Below, piece by piece: positions 1 to 7,118 of a stretch of 64,000 bases of DNA (positions within the stretch are counted from its first letter, which is position 1; every line of letters begins with the position of its first letter). Source of the stretch: Methylobacterium sp. NEAU K. GTDB taxonomy: Bacteria > Pseudomonadota > Alphaproteobacteria > Rhizobiales > Beijerinckiaceae. The stretch covers positions 115,003 to 179,002 of the forward strand of contig NZ_JAUYZJ010000009.1 of assembly GCF_030700285.1 (NCBI RefSeq). The letters are read 5' to 3'. The notes below the pieces were generated by a model, which was given only the letters and a program-made list of their open reading frames with translations, made no database searches and was not told the origin of the DNA. The translations under genes were made by a program, and so were the position numbers.

Positions 1-192
1 TTCGCCAAGGATGCCCCGCCGGCCCCCGCGACCCCGGCGGCGGACGCCGCGATCGCGCCCGAGCCGGCCAGGAGCGCGCATGCCGCGGAGCCGGCCGGCA
101 CGAAGCCGAGCGCCAAGCCCCACGCCGTGAAGACCGCCAAGGTGGAGCCGAAGGCCGCCCTCAGGAAGGGCGAGCCCGAGGCCAGGCCGTAA
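1..192 (+). CDS. C-terminal end of an Ala/Pro/Lys-rich protein (5' truncated)
   Basis: The window opens inside a reading frame (frame 1) that runs 63 codons to a TAA stop at 190-192. The visible tail is low complexity, rich in Ala, Pro, Lys and Glu, ending KGEPEARP. Third positions are almost all G or C, as in real genes nearby. Such tails occur on periplasmic or DNA-binding proteins, but no domain is visible, so function cannot be assigned. The start lies before the window. Confidence 0.6.
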   Translation, partial: FAKDAPPAPATPAADAAIAPEPARSAHAAEPAGTKPSAKPHAVKTAKVEPKAALRKGEPEARP

Positions 193-205
193 GCCGGCCG
201 CCCGC

Positions 206-379
206 TCAGAGCAGGGGCCGGTCGCGGTTCATGAGCCACAGCGCATGGACGGTGCCCGGCAGCCAGCCGAGGACCCACAGCAGGATGTTGAGAAGGAACT
301 GCAGGCCGAAGCCCGTGGTGACGAGCACCGCGACCGGCGGGATGAAGATCGCGAGCAGGATGCGGACGAGGCTGGACAC
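206..379 (-). CDS. YqaE/Pmp3-family small membrane protein
   Basis: A 57-aa protein that starts with GTG at 379-377 and ends with TGA at 208-206. It has the two-helix layout of the YqaE/Pmp3 (UPF0057) family: an N-terminal segment with the IFIPPVAVL hallmark, a GFGLQFLLNILL turn, then a second helix with LGWLPGTVHALW. Family members are 50-60 aa inner-membrane proteins linked to membrane potential and salt or cold stress. A GGAG sits about 6 nt before the GTG, which supports this start. It converges on the truncated gene at 1-192 with only 13 bp between stops. Confidence 0.85.
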   Translation of the reverse strand: MSSLVRILLAIFIPPVAVLVTTGFGLQFLLNILLWVLGWLPGTVHALWLMNRDRPLL

Positions 380-534
380 GGGAACTCCGGGGCTGGGCGT
401 CTGAGCGAGTCCGGGCTCAAACGAAGCTCGGCCTTGTCCGTTCCCGCAGACCTGCGGTGCGGGTCGGGAACGGCATCGCGGTTGCTGCGATACGCTGCGT
501 GATTCCGGGGCGCCGCAGGCGCGCCCCGAACCCC

Positions 535-2121
535 TCAGTTCTTCGTCGGCGGCGTGATGGCGGCGGGCAGGTTCACCGCCTGCTTCTCCGGGTGCTTAAC
601 CTGGCTGTAGGCGACGTTGGCGAAGGTGCCGATCACCGCCGGCCAGCTCGGGCTCGCGTATTGCGGGTCGTCGCGGCCGACCTTGCAGAAGGCCGTGGTC
701 AGCGCGTTGACGACGTCGTCGTCGGAGGCGCCCGTGGGAATCGCCTTCACCTGCTGCACCACCCGGGCGAGCGTCGGCACGAAGTCCTGCTGCTTCAGCC
801 CCGTCAGGGTCGCGGCGACCCCGGCTTGGTCGAACGCGGCCTTGAGCTTGTCCTGCTCGATCTCCGCGCAGGGCGCCGTGCCGGACAGCATGGTCTTGGT
901 GGCGGCGCGCGCCTCGGAGGCCTTGTCGCCGGTCAGCGGCGGGGCCTTGTTGCCCCAGGAATTGCGGATGTAGTCGGTGACGTTCTTCACCTCGACGTCG
1001 CTCATCTGCTGGCCGATCGCCACCATCGGGGCGAGGCCGCTCTGGGCGCCGAGGCCGCCGTAGATCACCCGCAGCACCGTCTCGGGGCCCTCCGACATCA
1101 CCGAGGTGTTGCCGGCCAGCGCCGGCACCGCGCCCTCGATGCCCTTGCCGTCGGGCTGGTGGCAGGAGGAGCAGTAGGTCAGGTAGGTCGAGGCGCCGGG
1201 CGCGTCCGGCGTGTCGAAGGCGGTGAGGTCCTTGGGCTTGTAGGTCTGCTTGGCGGGAACCGTGCGCAGGTAGGCCACCATCGCCTTCAGGTCCTCCTCC
1301 TTCACCTGGGAGAGGGATTCCATGATGGTCTGGCGCATCGGGCCGGCCGCGACGCCGGGGCGATCGCCCGGGGCGGTGCCGGTCTTGAGGTAGGTCACCA
1401 CCTGCTCGTCGGTCCAGGCGCCGATGCCCTGGTGGCCGTCCGGGGTGATGTTGGGGGCGTACCAGCCGTCGATCACGCCGCCGCCGAACCGGCCGGCGAA
1501 GCTCGAATTGCCCACCAGCTTGTTCTCGTTGTGGCACATGGCGCAGTGCCCGAGCCCCTCCACCAGGTAGCCGCCGCGGTTCACCTCGGCGCTGGCGTTG
1601 GGGTCGGGCTTGAAGCGCGCGTCGGTGAAGAAGGCCGTGCGCCAGGTCACCAGCGCGGTGCGGACGCTGAACGGGAACGGGATCTGGCTCTCCCGGCGCT
1701 TCTCGTTCACAGCCGGGATCGACTGCAGGTAGGCCCAGATCGCCTGCGTGTCCTCGTCGCTGACCTTGGTGTACCAGCCGAACGGGAAAGCCGGGTACAG
1801 GTAGCCGACATGCTTGCTGTAGCCCTGCCGGAACGACTTCTCGAAATCGGCGTAGCTGTAGTCGCCGAGCCCGGTCTCCTTGTCGGGTGTGAGGTTGGGG
1901 GTCATGATCACGCCGAACGGCATGTTCAGCGCGTAGTTGCCGGCGAGGTACTTGCCGCCCGGCGCCGTGTGGCAGGCGGCGCAGTCGCCCATGGTCACGA
2001 GGTACTTGCCGCGCTCCACCGCACTGCCGCCATCCTGCGCCAGGGCCGGAGCCGACAGCAGGAGACCTGCCAGCAGCGGGACCGCGGCGCGGCCGGGCGA
2101 GAGGGCATTCGTGCGCTGCAT
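535..2121 (-). CDS. Triheme c-type cytochrome, alcohol-dehydrogenase subunit-like
   Basis: 528 aa. A signal peptide (res 1-28, ending APALA) is followed by three haem c motifs: CAACH (C47), CAMCH (C193) and CSSCH (C317). This three-domain layout matches the membrane-associated cytochrome subunit of PQQ or FAD alcohol/gluconate dehydrogenases, which pass electrons to quinone. The roughly 100 residues after the third haem domain, with two further Cys, are longer than usual. The ATG at 2121 follows a GAGAGG at good spacing; the frame is open further upstream but without signal-peptide features. The gene begins 22 bp after the upstream membrane protein, so it may share the bchG-pucC-bchP-tspO transcript. 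Partner dehydrogenase not seen nearby; the nearest PQQ enzyme is at 56-58 kb. Confidence 0.85.
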   Translation of the reverse strand: MQRTNALSPGRAAVPLLAGLLLSAPALAQDGGSAVERGKYLVTMGDCAACHTAPGGKYLAGNYALNMPFGVIMTPNLTPDKETGLGDYSYADFEKSFRQGYSKHVGYLYPAFPFGWYTKVSDEDTQAIWAYLQSIPAVNEKRRESQIPFPFSVRTALVTWRTAFFTDARFKPDPNASAEVNRGGYLVEGLGHCAMCHNENKLVGNSSFAGRFGGGVIDGWYAPNITPDGHQGIGAWTDEQVVTYLKTGTAPGDRPGVAAGPMRQTIMESLSQVKEEDLKAMVAYLRTVPAKQTYKPKDLTAFDTPDAPGASTYLTYCSSCHQPDGKGIEGAVPALAGNTSVMSEGPETVLRVIYGGLGAQSGLAPMVAIGQQMSDVEVKNVTDYIRNSWGNKAPPLTGDKASEARAATKTMLSGTAPCAEIEQDKLKAAFDQAGVAATLTGLKQQDFVPTLARVVQQVKAIPTGASDDDVVNALTTAFCKVGRDDPQYASPSWPAVIGTFANVAYSQVKHPEKQAVNLPAAITPPTKN

Positions 2122-2143
2122 TGCGACCTCTCCCGAGCCGACC

Positions 2144-2494
2144 TTAGAGATGTTCCAGGATGCTGCGCGTGAACGCGGAGCTTCGCGGCGTTGTTCCTGT
2201 CTCCGCCGGGGTGCGGCGACGCGCCCTGGCGGCCGCGCGGAACCGCAATCCGAGATCGGCGAGGTGGGCGAAGAGCCCCGCGAGCATCCAGGCGGCGACG
2301 CTGGTCCAGGCGGCCCCCACCAGGGCGGCACGCAGGGCCAGCATCAAGGCGGCCCCGGAGGCAAGGTTGGCCAGCAGCGCCGTCAGGGGCAGCCCTGCGC
2401 GGCGGCACAGCCAGGCCAGGAGCAGCGCCTCCACGGCCACCAGCGCCAAGATCCCGTCGACGATCCGTCCCGAGGCGAACAGCGCGTCCATCAT
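2144..2494 (-). CDS. Small membrane protein translationally coupled to tspO
   Basis: 116 aa. It starts ATGATG at 2494, and its ATG overlaps the tspO stop in an ATGA. About three hydrophobic helices (res ~8-28, 36-58, 64-84) are followed by a basic C-terminal tail rich in Arg. No known family recognised. Coupling to tspO and co-orientation with bchG/bchP suggest a role in the photosynthesis operon or its membrane, but that rests on context alone. Confidence 0.6.
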   Translation of the reverse strand: MMDALFASGRIVDGILALVAVEALLLAWLCRRAGLPLTALLANLASGAALMLALRAALVGAAWTSVAAWMLAGLFAHLADLGLRFRAAARARRRTPAETGTTPRSSAFTRSILEHL

Positions 2495-2988
2495 GCGATC
2501 CCCCGGAAGGGCGCGTTGAGGCGCACGATACGCAGGTTCAGGCAGGCGGCGACGCTGACCCAGGTCAGGTAGGGCAGATTCATCAGCCCGGCCGCGGTGG
2601 AGACCCGGCCGGTCACCGCCGCCAGCACGGCGATCGACAGCCACAGGGCCGCGACCTCGACGAGCGCCCAGTCGGGCCTTCGGAGCCGGAAGAACAGCAC
2701 GCTCCAGGCGATGTTGAGCACCGCGTTCACCGCGAAGGCGGAAAGCAGCAGGCGCCGGGCACCGGGATCGGCGTCGCCGTTCCAGGCGATCACCCCCGAG
2801 GTCGCGGTGCACACGAAGATCACCGTCCAGACCGGCCCGAAGGCCCAGTCCGGCGGCTTCCAGGCCGGGACGCGCAGGCGCCGGTACCAGGCATCCGTGG
2901 TGGTCGTGACGGCACCGGCCACCGCCACGAGCACGGCGGCCGCAGCCGCGACGGCGGGTGGCCCCCAGTCGGCGCCGGGGAGGTTCAC
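2491..2988 (-). CDS. tspO: TspO/CrtK (MBR) family tryptophan-rich sensory protein
   Basis: 165 aa, the normal length for bacterial TspO, with five helices. Family signatures include WYRRLRVPAWKPPDWAFGPVW and the W..NGDAD and LNIAWSVLFFRLRRPDWAL segments. TspO binds porphyrin intermediates in the outer membrane and, in Rhodobacter, damps photosynthesis gene expression under oxygen. The GTG start overlaps the bchP stop (GTGA), placing it in the bchG operon, where crtK/tspO is a known neighbour of photosynthesis genes. The stop overlaps the next small membrane gene. Confidence 0.9.
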   Translation of the reverse strand: MNLPGADWGPPAVAAAAAVLVAVAGAVTTTTDAWYRRLRVPAWKPPDWAFGPVWTVIFVCTATSGVIAWNGDADPGARRLLLSAFAVNAVLNIAWSVLFFRLRRPDWALVEVAALWLSIAVLAAVTGRVSTAAGLMNLPYLTWVSVAACLNLRIVRLNAPFRGIA

Positions 2989-4265
2989 GGCGAGACCCAC
3001 CGGAACAGGTGGGCGAGGTCCTTGAAGAAGATCCGCGCATGGGCGGCGGGCTTGGACCGGACCAGCTCCTTGTTCATGTAGCTGTCCCAGGTGAGCTGCT
3101 GCACGTCCTTGTCGCGGCAGATCGAGACGAAGCGCTCCCGCAGCCCGTCGCTGCGGTACCAGACCCACTGCATCATCCCGAGGATCCAGAACACGCGCCC
3201 GTGCAGCTTCATGAAGCGGCGGCGGGCCTGCGCCAGGGCGCGGGGCTCCCCGGTCTTCAGGAACGTCGCCGCCGCCTCGGCCGAGAGCCTCCCGCCGAGC
3301 ATCGCGTAGTAGATGCCCTCGCCGGAGGCCGGCGCGACCACGCCGGCGGCGTCGCCCGCCAGCAGCACGTCCCGGCCGTTGTCCCAGCGCTTCAGGGGCT
3401 TGAGCGGCAGAGGCGCGCCTTCCCGGCGCAGGGTCTCGGCGCCGTCGAGGCCCGTGGCGACGCGCAGCGCGCGGATCGAGGAGCGCAGCGAGAAGCCCTT
3501 CTTCGCGCTGCCGGTGCCGATGCTGGCGGTGTCCCCGTGCGGAAAGATCCACGCGTAGAAATCCGGCGAGTGCCGCCCCTGGTAGTACACGTCGCAGCGC
3601 GTCGCCTCGACGGCCTCGCCCCCCGGTGCGCCCCGGTCCGGCACCCGCACGATCTCGTGATAGGCGAAGACCTGCTTCATCCGATGGTGGCCCGGCACCT
3701 CCGCCCGGCCGACCGGGGAGCAGGCCCCGTCGGCGCCGATGACGAGCCGCGCGCGCACGGTGTGGCGCGCGAGGGACTCGCCCTTGCCGGTGGTGAAGTG
3801 GACGAGCGGTGGCCCGTCATCGGGCCGGGTGATCCCCTCGTAGGCGGCCTCGCGCAGGTCCGCGCCGGCCTCCTCAGCCCGGGCGCGCAGCCACGGGTCG
3901 AACTGCGCGCGGTCGACCATGCCGACGAAGCCCTCGCCCACCGGCATGTCCACGGCCTTGCCGCTCGGCGCGATCATCCGGGCGGAGCGGATCTTGGCCA
4001 CCAGCAGCGAATCCGGGATGGCGAAGTCGCGAATCAGGCGGGGCGGGATCGCGCCGCCGCAGGGCTTGATCCGGCCGGGCTTGTCCAGCAGCAGCACCGA
4101 ATGCCCGGCCCCGGCGAGATCGGTGGCCGCGGTGGCGCCAGCCGGGCCGCCGCCAACGATGACGACGTCATAGGCGTCGCCGGCTCCGCGCGCGCTCCCT
4201 CCCCCCTCCGCGGGGGGCAGGCGGGTTCCGCGGCCATCGCCGCCCGCAACATCCAACCGAGTCAT
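2985..4265 (-). CDS. bchP: Geranylgeranyl reductase (bacteriochlorophyll phytyl tail)
   Basis: 426 aa. BchP reduces the geranylgeranyl tail of bacteriochlorophyll to phytyl with NADPH. The FAD-binding Rossmann motif VVIVGGGPAGATAA is at res ~34-47, followed by KPCGGAIPPRL and, late, the second FAD motif LLAGDAAGVVAPASGEGI. The start ATG at 4265 has GAGG about 9 nt upstream and lies 4 bp after the pucC-like stop. The first ~30 residues are low complexity (LPPAEGGGSARG) and coincide with DNA that resembles the REP palindromes found between genes here; homologues normally begin close to the Rossmann strand. The stop overlaps tspO. Confidence 0.92.
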   Translation of the reverse strand: MTRLDVAGGDGRGTRLPPAEGGGSARGAGDAYDVVIVGGGPAGATAATDLAGAGHSVLLLDKPGRIKPCGGAIPPRLIRDFAIPDSLLVAKIRSARMIAPSGKAVDMPVGEGFVGMVDRAQFDPWLRARAEEAGADLREAAYEGITRPDDGPPLVHFTTGKGESLARHTVRARLVIGADGACSPVGRAEVPGHHRMKQVFAYHEIVRVPDRGAPGGEAVEATRCDVYYQGRHSPDFYAWIFPHGDTASIGTGSAKKGFSLRSSIRALRVATGLDGAETLRREGAPLPLKPLKRWDNGRDVLLAGDAAGVVAPASGEGIYYAMLGGRLSAEAAATFLKTGEPRALAQARRRFMKLHGRVFWILGMMQWVWYRSDGLRERFVSICRDKDVQQLTWDSYMNKELVRSKPAAHARIFFKDLAHLFRWVSP

Positions 4266-4269
4266 GCCA

Positions 4270-5793
4270 TCACCTCGCGCCGAGGACGGGATTGAGCGGG
4301 ACCTGTGCCCGGCCCGGCGCCCGCACGGGATCGATGCGGAGCGCCAGGATGACCGCGACGAGGAACAACAGCCCCTCCGCGGCGAAGACGGCGGCGTAAG
4401 CCTGGACCGGCTCGGCCGTGACGAGCCGCATCGCGTCGACGGCGGCGGCGCCAAGGAAGCCGCCGGCCCCGAAGGCGACGCCCTGCGCCGCCCCCCAGAC
4501 GCCCATGCGGGTGCCGCGCTCCCGCTCGCCGCCGCGCCCGGCGAGCGCCATCATCGAGCCGATGGCCGCGACCGCGTAGGCGCCGTTGGCGAGTCCCAGC
4601 GCGAACACCGTCGGCCGCAGCGGGAAATCCGGGCCGGTCGGGGCGCCCGTCGCGAGGGCGAACAGGGCCGCCGCCGAGCCGGCGCAGCCCAGCGCGGTCC
4701 AGAGCCGCAGGGAGGCCAGGGGCGTGCCGCGGGCCACGAGGGTCACGCCCGCCACCAGCAGCATCCCGGCGAGCACGCCGCCGTGCTGGAGCCCCGCGAG
4801 CTTGGTGGTGGCGCCCGGCCCCATGGCGAAGACGAGCCCGGCATAGGGCTCCAGGATCAGCTCCTGGGCGCTGTAGGCCAGCATCGAGACGAACACGAAC
4901 ACCGTGAAGGTCCGGGCGACGGGATCGGCCAGGATCTCGGCCAGGACCGCGCGGAACGGCGGCCGGGCCTCGGCAGCCGCGGGCGGTGGCAGGCGGCCCT
5001 CGACGCCCGCCACAGCCAGCGCCGCGACGCAGAAGGCGATGAGCGAGACCGTACCCGACACGGCGACGAGCCGCAGGCCGGAGAACGGCTCCACGAAATG
5101 GCCGGCGAGCGGCGCCGTGACGGCGAAGCCCAGGATCATCATCACCCATACGATGGTGGCCGCCGCGCCCCGGCGGGCCGGCGCGACGCCCCCCGCCAGC
5201 AGGACGAGGAGGGAGGTCCCGGCGGCCCCGACCCCGATCCCGACGCACAGGAACGACACGGCCGCCAGCGCGAGGCCGAGCACGAGGTTTGTGGCGGCGA
5301 GGGCGGTGCCGGCAGCCGCCCCGAAGCCGCCGAGGCAGAGCGCCGCCATGCCGCCGACGATCCAGGGGGTACGCCGCCCGCTCCGGTCGGAGCCGTAGCC
5401 CCAGCGCGGGCGCAGCATCTGCACGGCGTAGTGCAGCGCCACCAGCAGGCCCGGCACCAGGGCGGGAAGCGCCAGCTCGACGACCATCACCCGGTTGAGG
5501 GTCGCGGTCATCAGCACGACGACGCCGCCGAGCGCGGTCTGGACGAGGCCGAGCCGGACGATCTGCGGCCAGCCGAGGTCCTTCTCGGGCGCGCCTGAAT
5601 CCCTGCTGCGCAGGCCGCCCTTTTGCCCGGGGCCGAGGTCCGGGCGGGCTCGATCGGAGACGTCCTCCGAGACGATCCCCGGAGAGGGGGCGCGTGGCGA
5701 CGGGTCGAAACGCCGCGCCTCGGGTCCGACGCGCGCAGTCCCCGCAGAGGGGGGAGGGCGGGTGCCGCCCGCGATCCGTCCCAAGAGGCCCAT
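4270..5793 (-). CDS. PucC/BCD-family transporter-like protein (Bch2)
   Basis: 507 aa with 12 predicted helices of the major-facilitator type. It belongs to the PucC/LhaA/Bch2 group, which takes part in light-harvesting or bacteriochlorophyll delivery: TLNRVMVVEL, RPRWGYGSDRSGRRTPWI and AYSAQELILEPYAG are visible. The gene between bchG and bchP is usually called bch2 or pucC-like. The ATG overlaps the bchG stop in an ATGA. The first ~75 residues before LGWPQIVRLGLVQ are unusual: Pro/Arg/Gly-rich, without a helix, and encoded by DNA resembling a REP element. A second family member (lhaA) lies at 18.6 kb. Confidence 0.88.
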   Translation of the reverse strand: MGLLGRIAGGTRPPPSAGTARVGPEARRFDPSPRAPSPGIVSEDVSDRARPDLGPGQKGGLRSRDSGAPEKDLGWPQIVRLGLVQTALGGVVVLMTATLNRVMVVELALPALVPGLLVALHYAVQMLRPRWGYGSDRSGRRTPWIVGGMAALCLGGFGAAAGTALAATNLVLGLALAAVSFLCVGIGVGAAGTSLLVLLAGGVAPARRGAAATIVWVMMILGFAVTAPLAGHFVEPFSGLRLVAVSGTVSLIAFCVAALAVAGVEGRLPPPAAAEARPPFRAVLAEILADPVARTFTVFVFVSMLAYSAQELILEPYAGLVFAMGPGATTKLAGLQHGGVLAGMLLVAGVTLVARGTPLASLRLWTALGCAGSAAALFALATGAPTGPDFPLRPTVFALGLANGAYAVAAIGSMMALAGRGGERERGTRMGVWGAAQGVAFGAGGFLGAAAVDAMRLVTAEPVQAYAAVFAAEGLLFLVAVILALRIDPVRAPGRAQVPLNPVLGAR

Positions 5794-6677
5794 CACGGCA
5801 CTCCCACCAGCGGCCGCAGCGCGAAGGCCGAGACCAGCATGCCGAGCACGTAGAGGGTGGTGCCGGTGCCGTTGTACCAGGCCGCCCGCTCGCGGGGACT
5901 GCGGAGGAACCGCGCCATCAGGGCGAACTGGCCGGCCAGCAGCAGGGCGACGACGCCGGCGTGCCAGGTCCGCTCCCAGGCCAGCAGCAGAGCGATCACC
6001 ACGACCTGCGGCACGGCCATGACCAGGCAGGCGAAGCGCGCCGCCCGATCGGAGCCCATCTGCACGGGCAGCGACAGCAGGCCCATGCGCCGGTCGCCCT
6101 CCACCGACTTGAAGTCGTTCAGCGTCATGATGCCGTGGGCGCCCGCCGAGTAGAGAAGGGCAACGATGAGCACGCGCCGGTCCGGCAGGGCGGCGGCCAT
6201 CACGGCGGCCCCGGTGAACCAGGGCAGGCCCTCGTAGCAGAGGCCCACCGCCGCATTGCCCCACCAGCCGTTCTTCTTGAGACGCAGGGGCGGCGCGGAG
6301 TAGATCCAGGCGAGCACCAGGCCGAACAGGGCGGCCCCGAGGATCCAGGGTCCCAGCGCGGCGGCCACCGCCAGGGACAGCAGCGTCCAGCCGAGCGCCA
6401 GGTAGAGGCCCCAGCGGCCCGGGATCCGCCCGGAGGGAATCGGCCGGCCCGGCTCGTTGATCGCGTCGACGTGGCGGTCGAACCAGTCGTTGGCGGCTTG
6501 GCTGGTGGCGCAGACCAGCGGGCCCGCCAGCAGCACCCCCGCGGCGATCACCGGCCACTGGCCGTGCGCCGGCTGACCCGACGAGACCACGCCGCAGGCG
6601 AAAGCCCACATCGGCGCGAACCACGTGATCGGCTTGAGCAGCTCGACGACTGCGCTCGGGGCGGGCGTGGTGGCCAT
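5793..6677 (-). CDS. bchG: Bacteriochlorophyll synthase (UbiA family)
   Basis: 294 aa. BchG attaches geranylgeranyl- or phytyl-diphosphate to bacteriochlorophyllide a. The UbiA prenyltransferase motif NDWFDRHVDAINEPGRPIPSG lies around res 63-83, and the second Asp-rich motif is in GIMTLNDFKSVEGDRRMG. About eight helices are visible. It heads the bchG-pucC-bchP-tspO operon. No Shine-Dalgarno precedes the ATG at 6677, and a TTGACA-N16-TAGCCT promoter ends only about 7 nt upstream, so the mRNA may be leaderless. A PpsR-type site covers the -35 element. Confidence 0.95.
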   Translation of the reverse strand: MATTPAPSAVVELLKPITWFAPMWAFACGVVSSGQPAHGQWPVIAAGVLLAGPLVCATSQAANDWFDRHVDAINEPGRPIPSGRIPGRWGLYLALGWTLLSLAVAAALGPWILGAALFGLVLAWIYSAPPLRLKKNGWWGNAAVGLCYEGLPWFTGAAVMAAALPDRRVLIVALLYSAGAHGIMTLNDFKSVEGDRRMGLLSLPVQMGSDRAARFACLVMAVPQVVVIALLLAWERTWHAGVVALLLAGQFALMARFLRSPRERAAWYNGTGTTLYVLGMLVSAFALRPLVGVP

Positions 6678-6683
6678 GCAGGC

Positions 6684-6711
6684 AGGCTACCGGGGCCGCG
6701 TCAGGTGTCAA
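6684..6711 (-). promoter_or_regulatory. Putative sigma70-type promoter of bchG
   Basis: On the minus strand TTGACA (6711-6706) is followed after 16 nt by TAGCCT (6689-6684). The -35 box forms the distal half of the TGT-N12-ACA palindrome. The same -35 and -10 words recur upstream of bchF. Predicted transcription would start at or next to the bchG ATG. Confidence 0.5.
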
Positions 6712-6723
6712 GTTTGATTTACA
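6706..6723. promoter_or_regulatory. Putative PpsR/CrtJ operator upstream of bchG
   Basis: TGT-N12-ACA (TGTCAAGTTTGATTTACA) matches the consensus bound by the redox-responsive repressor PpsR/CrtJ in purple bacteria. It overlaps the TTGACA -35 box of the bchG promoter on the other strand, the arrangement expected for repression. The ppsR gene itself lies about 400 bp away. Confidence 0.65.
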
Positions 6724-7118
6724 CGTGAACGGCCGGTGTATCCTTACTCAGGCACGCGAACACATCCGCAGATCACGAATACATTATCCAATATCGTTGC
6801 GGGTTGGAGTCGCGTGCGCCAGGAAGCCGCGGCGAAATCAGGCCCGGCCACTCCGGCGCGAAGACCCTGCGCATCCTGCGGGGCGACCAGGACGCGCAGA
6901 CCGACCGGCACCGCCCGCCGTCCCGGCTTCGCCGCGCGCCGGCCAAGCGTCCGACCCGGCAGGCGTCCGCGCTGCCGGGTTCACGCGTCGGCGGCGGATC
7001 GAATCGGCGGGTGGACGCACGCGCGCCTCTCCACCGCTCAGGCCGGTTGGCCCAGGCGGGTGAATCCGTCCGGCCCGGTATTCCCGTGCCGGACGTGGCG
7101 CGCCCGTCGAGCCGGGAC

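Larger units (their letters stand above)
6678..7118. other. Intergenic region between ppsR and bchG
   Basis: 441 bp between the ppsR stop and the bchG start. The bchG end holds the promoter and PpsR-type site described separately. About 6724-6830 is comparatively AT-rich. The rest (6830-7118) is GC-rich; reading frames exist on both strands but are Arg/Pro-rich without start signals or recognisable domains. No gene is called. Confidence 0.6.

Noticed and set aside
457..2172. A 571-codon plus-strand frame opposite the triheme cytochrome
   Set aside because: Mirror frame of a gene with a signal peptide and three haem motifs; no recognisable domain.
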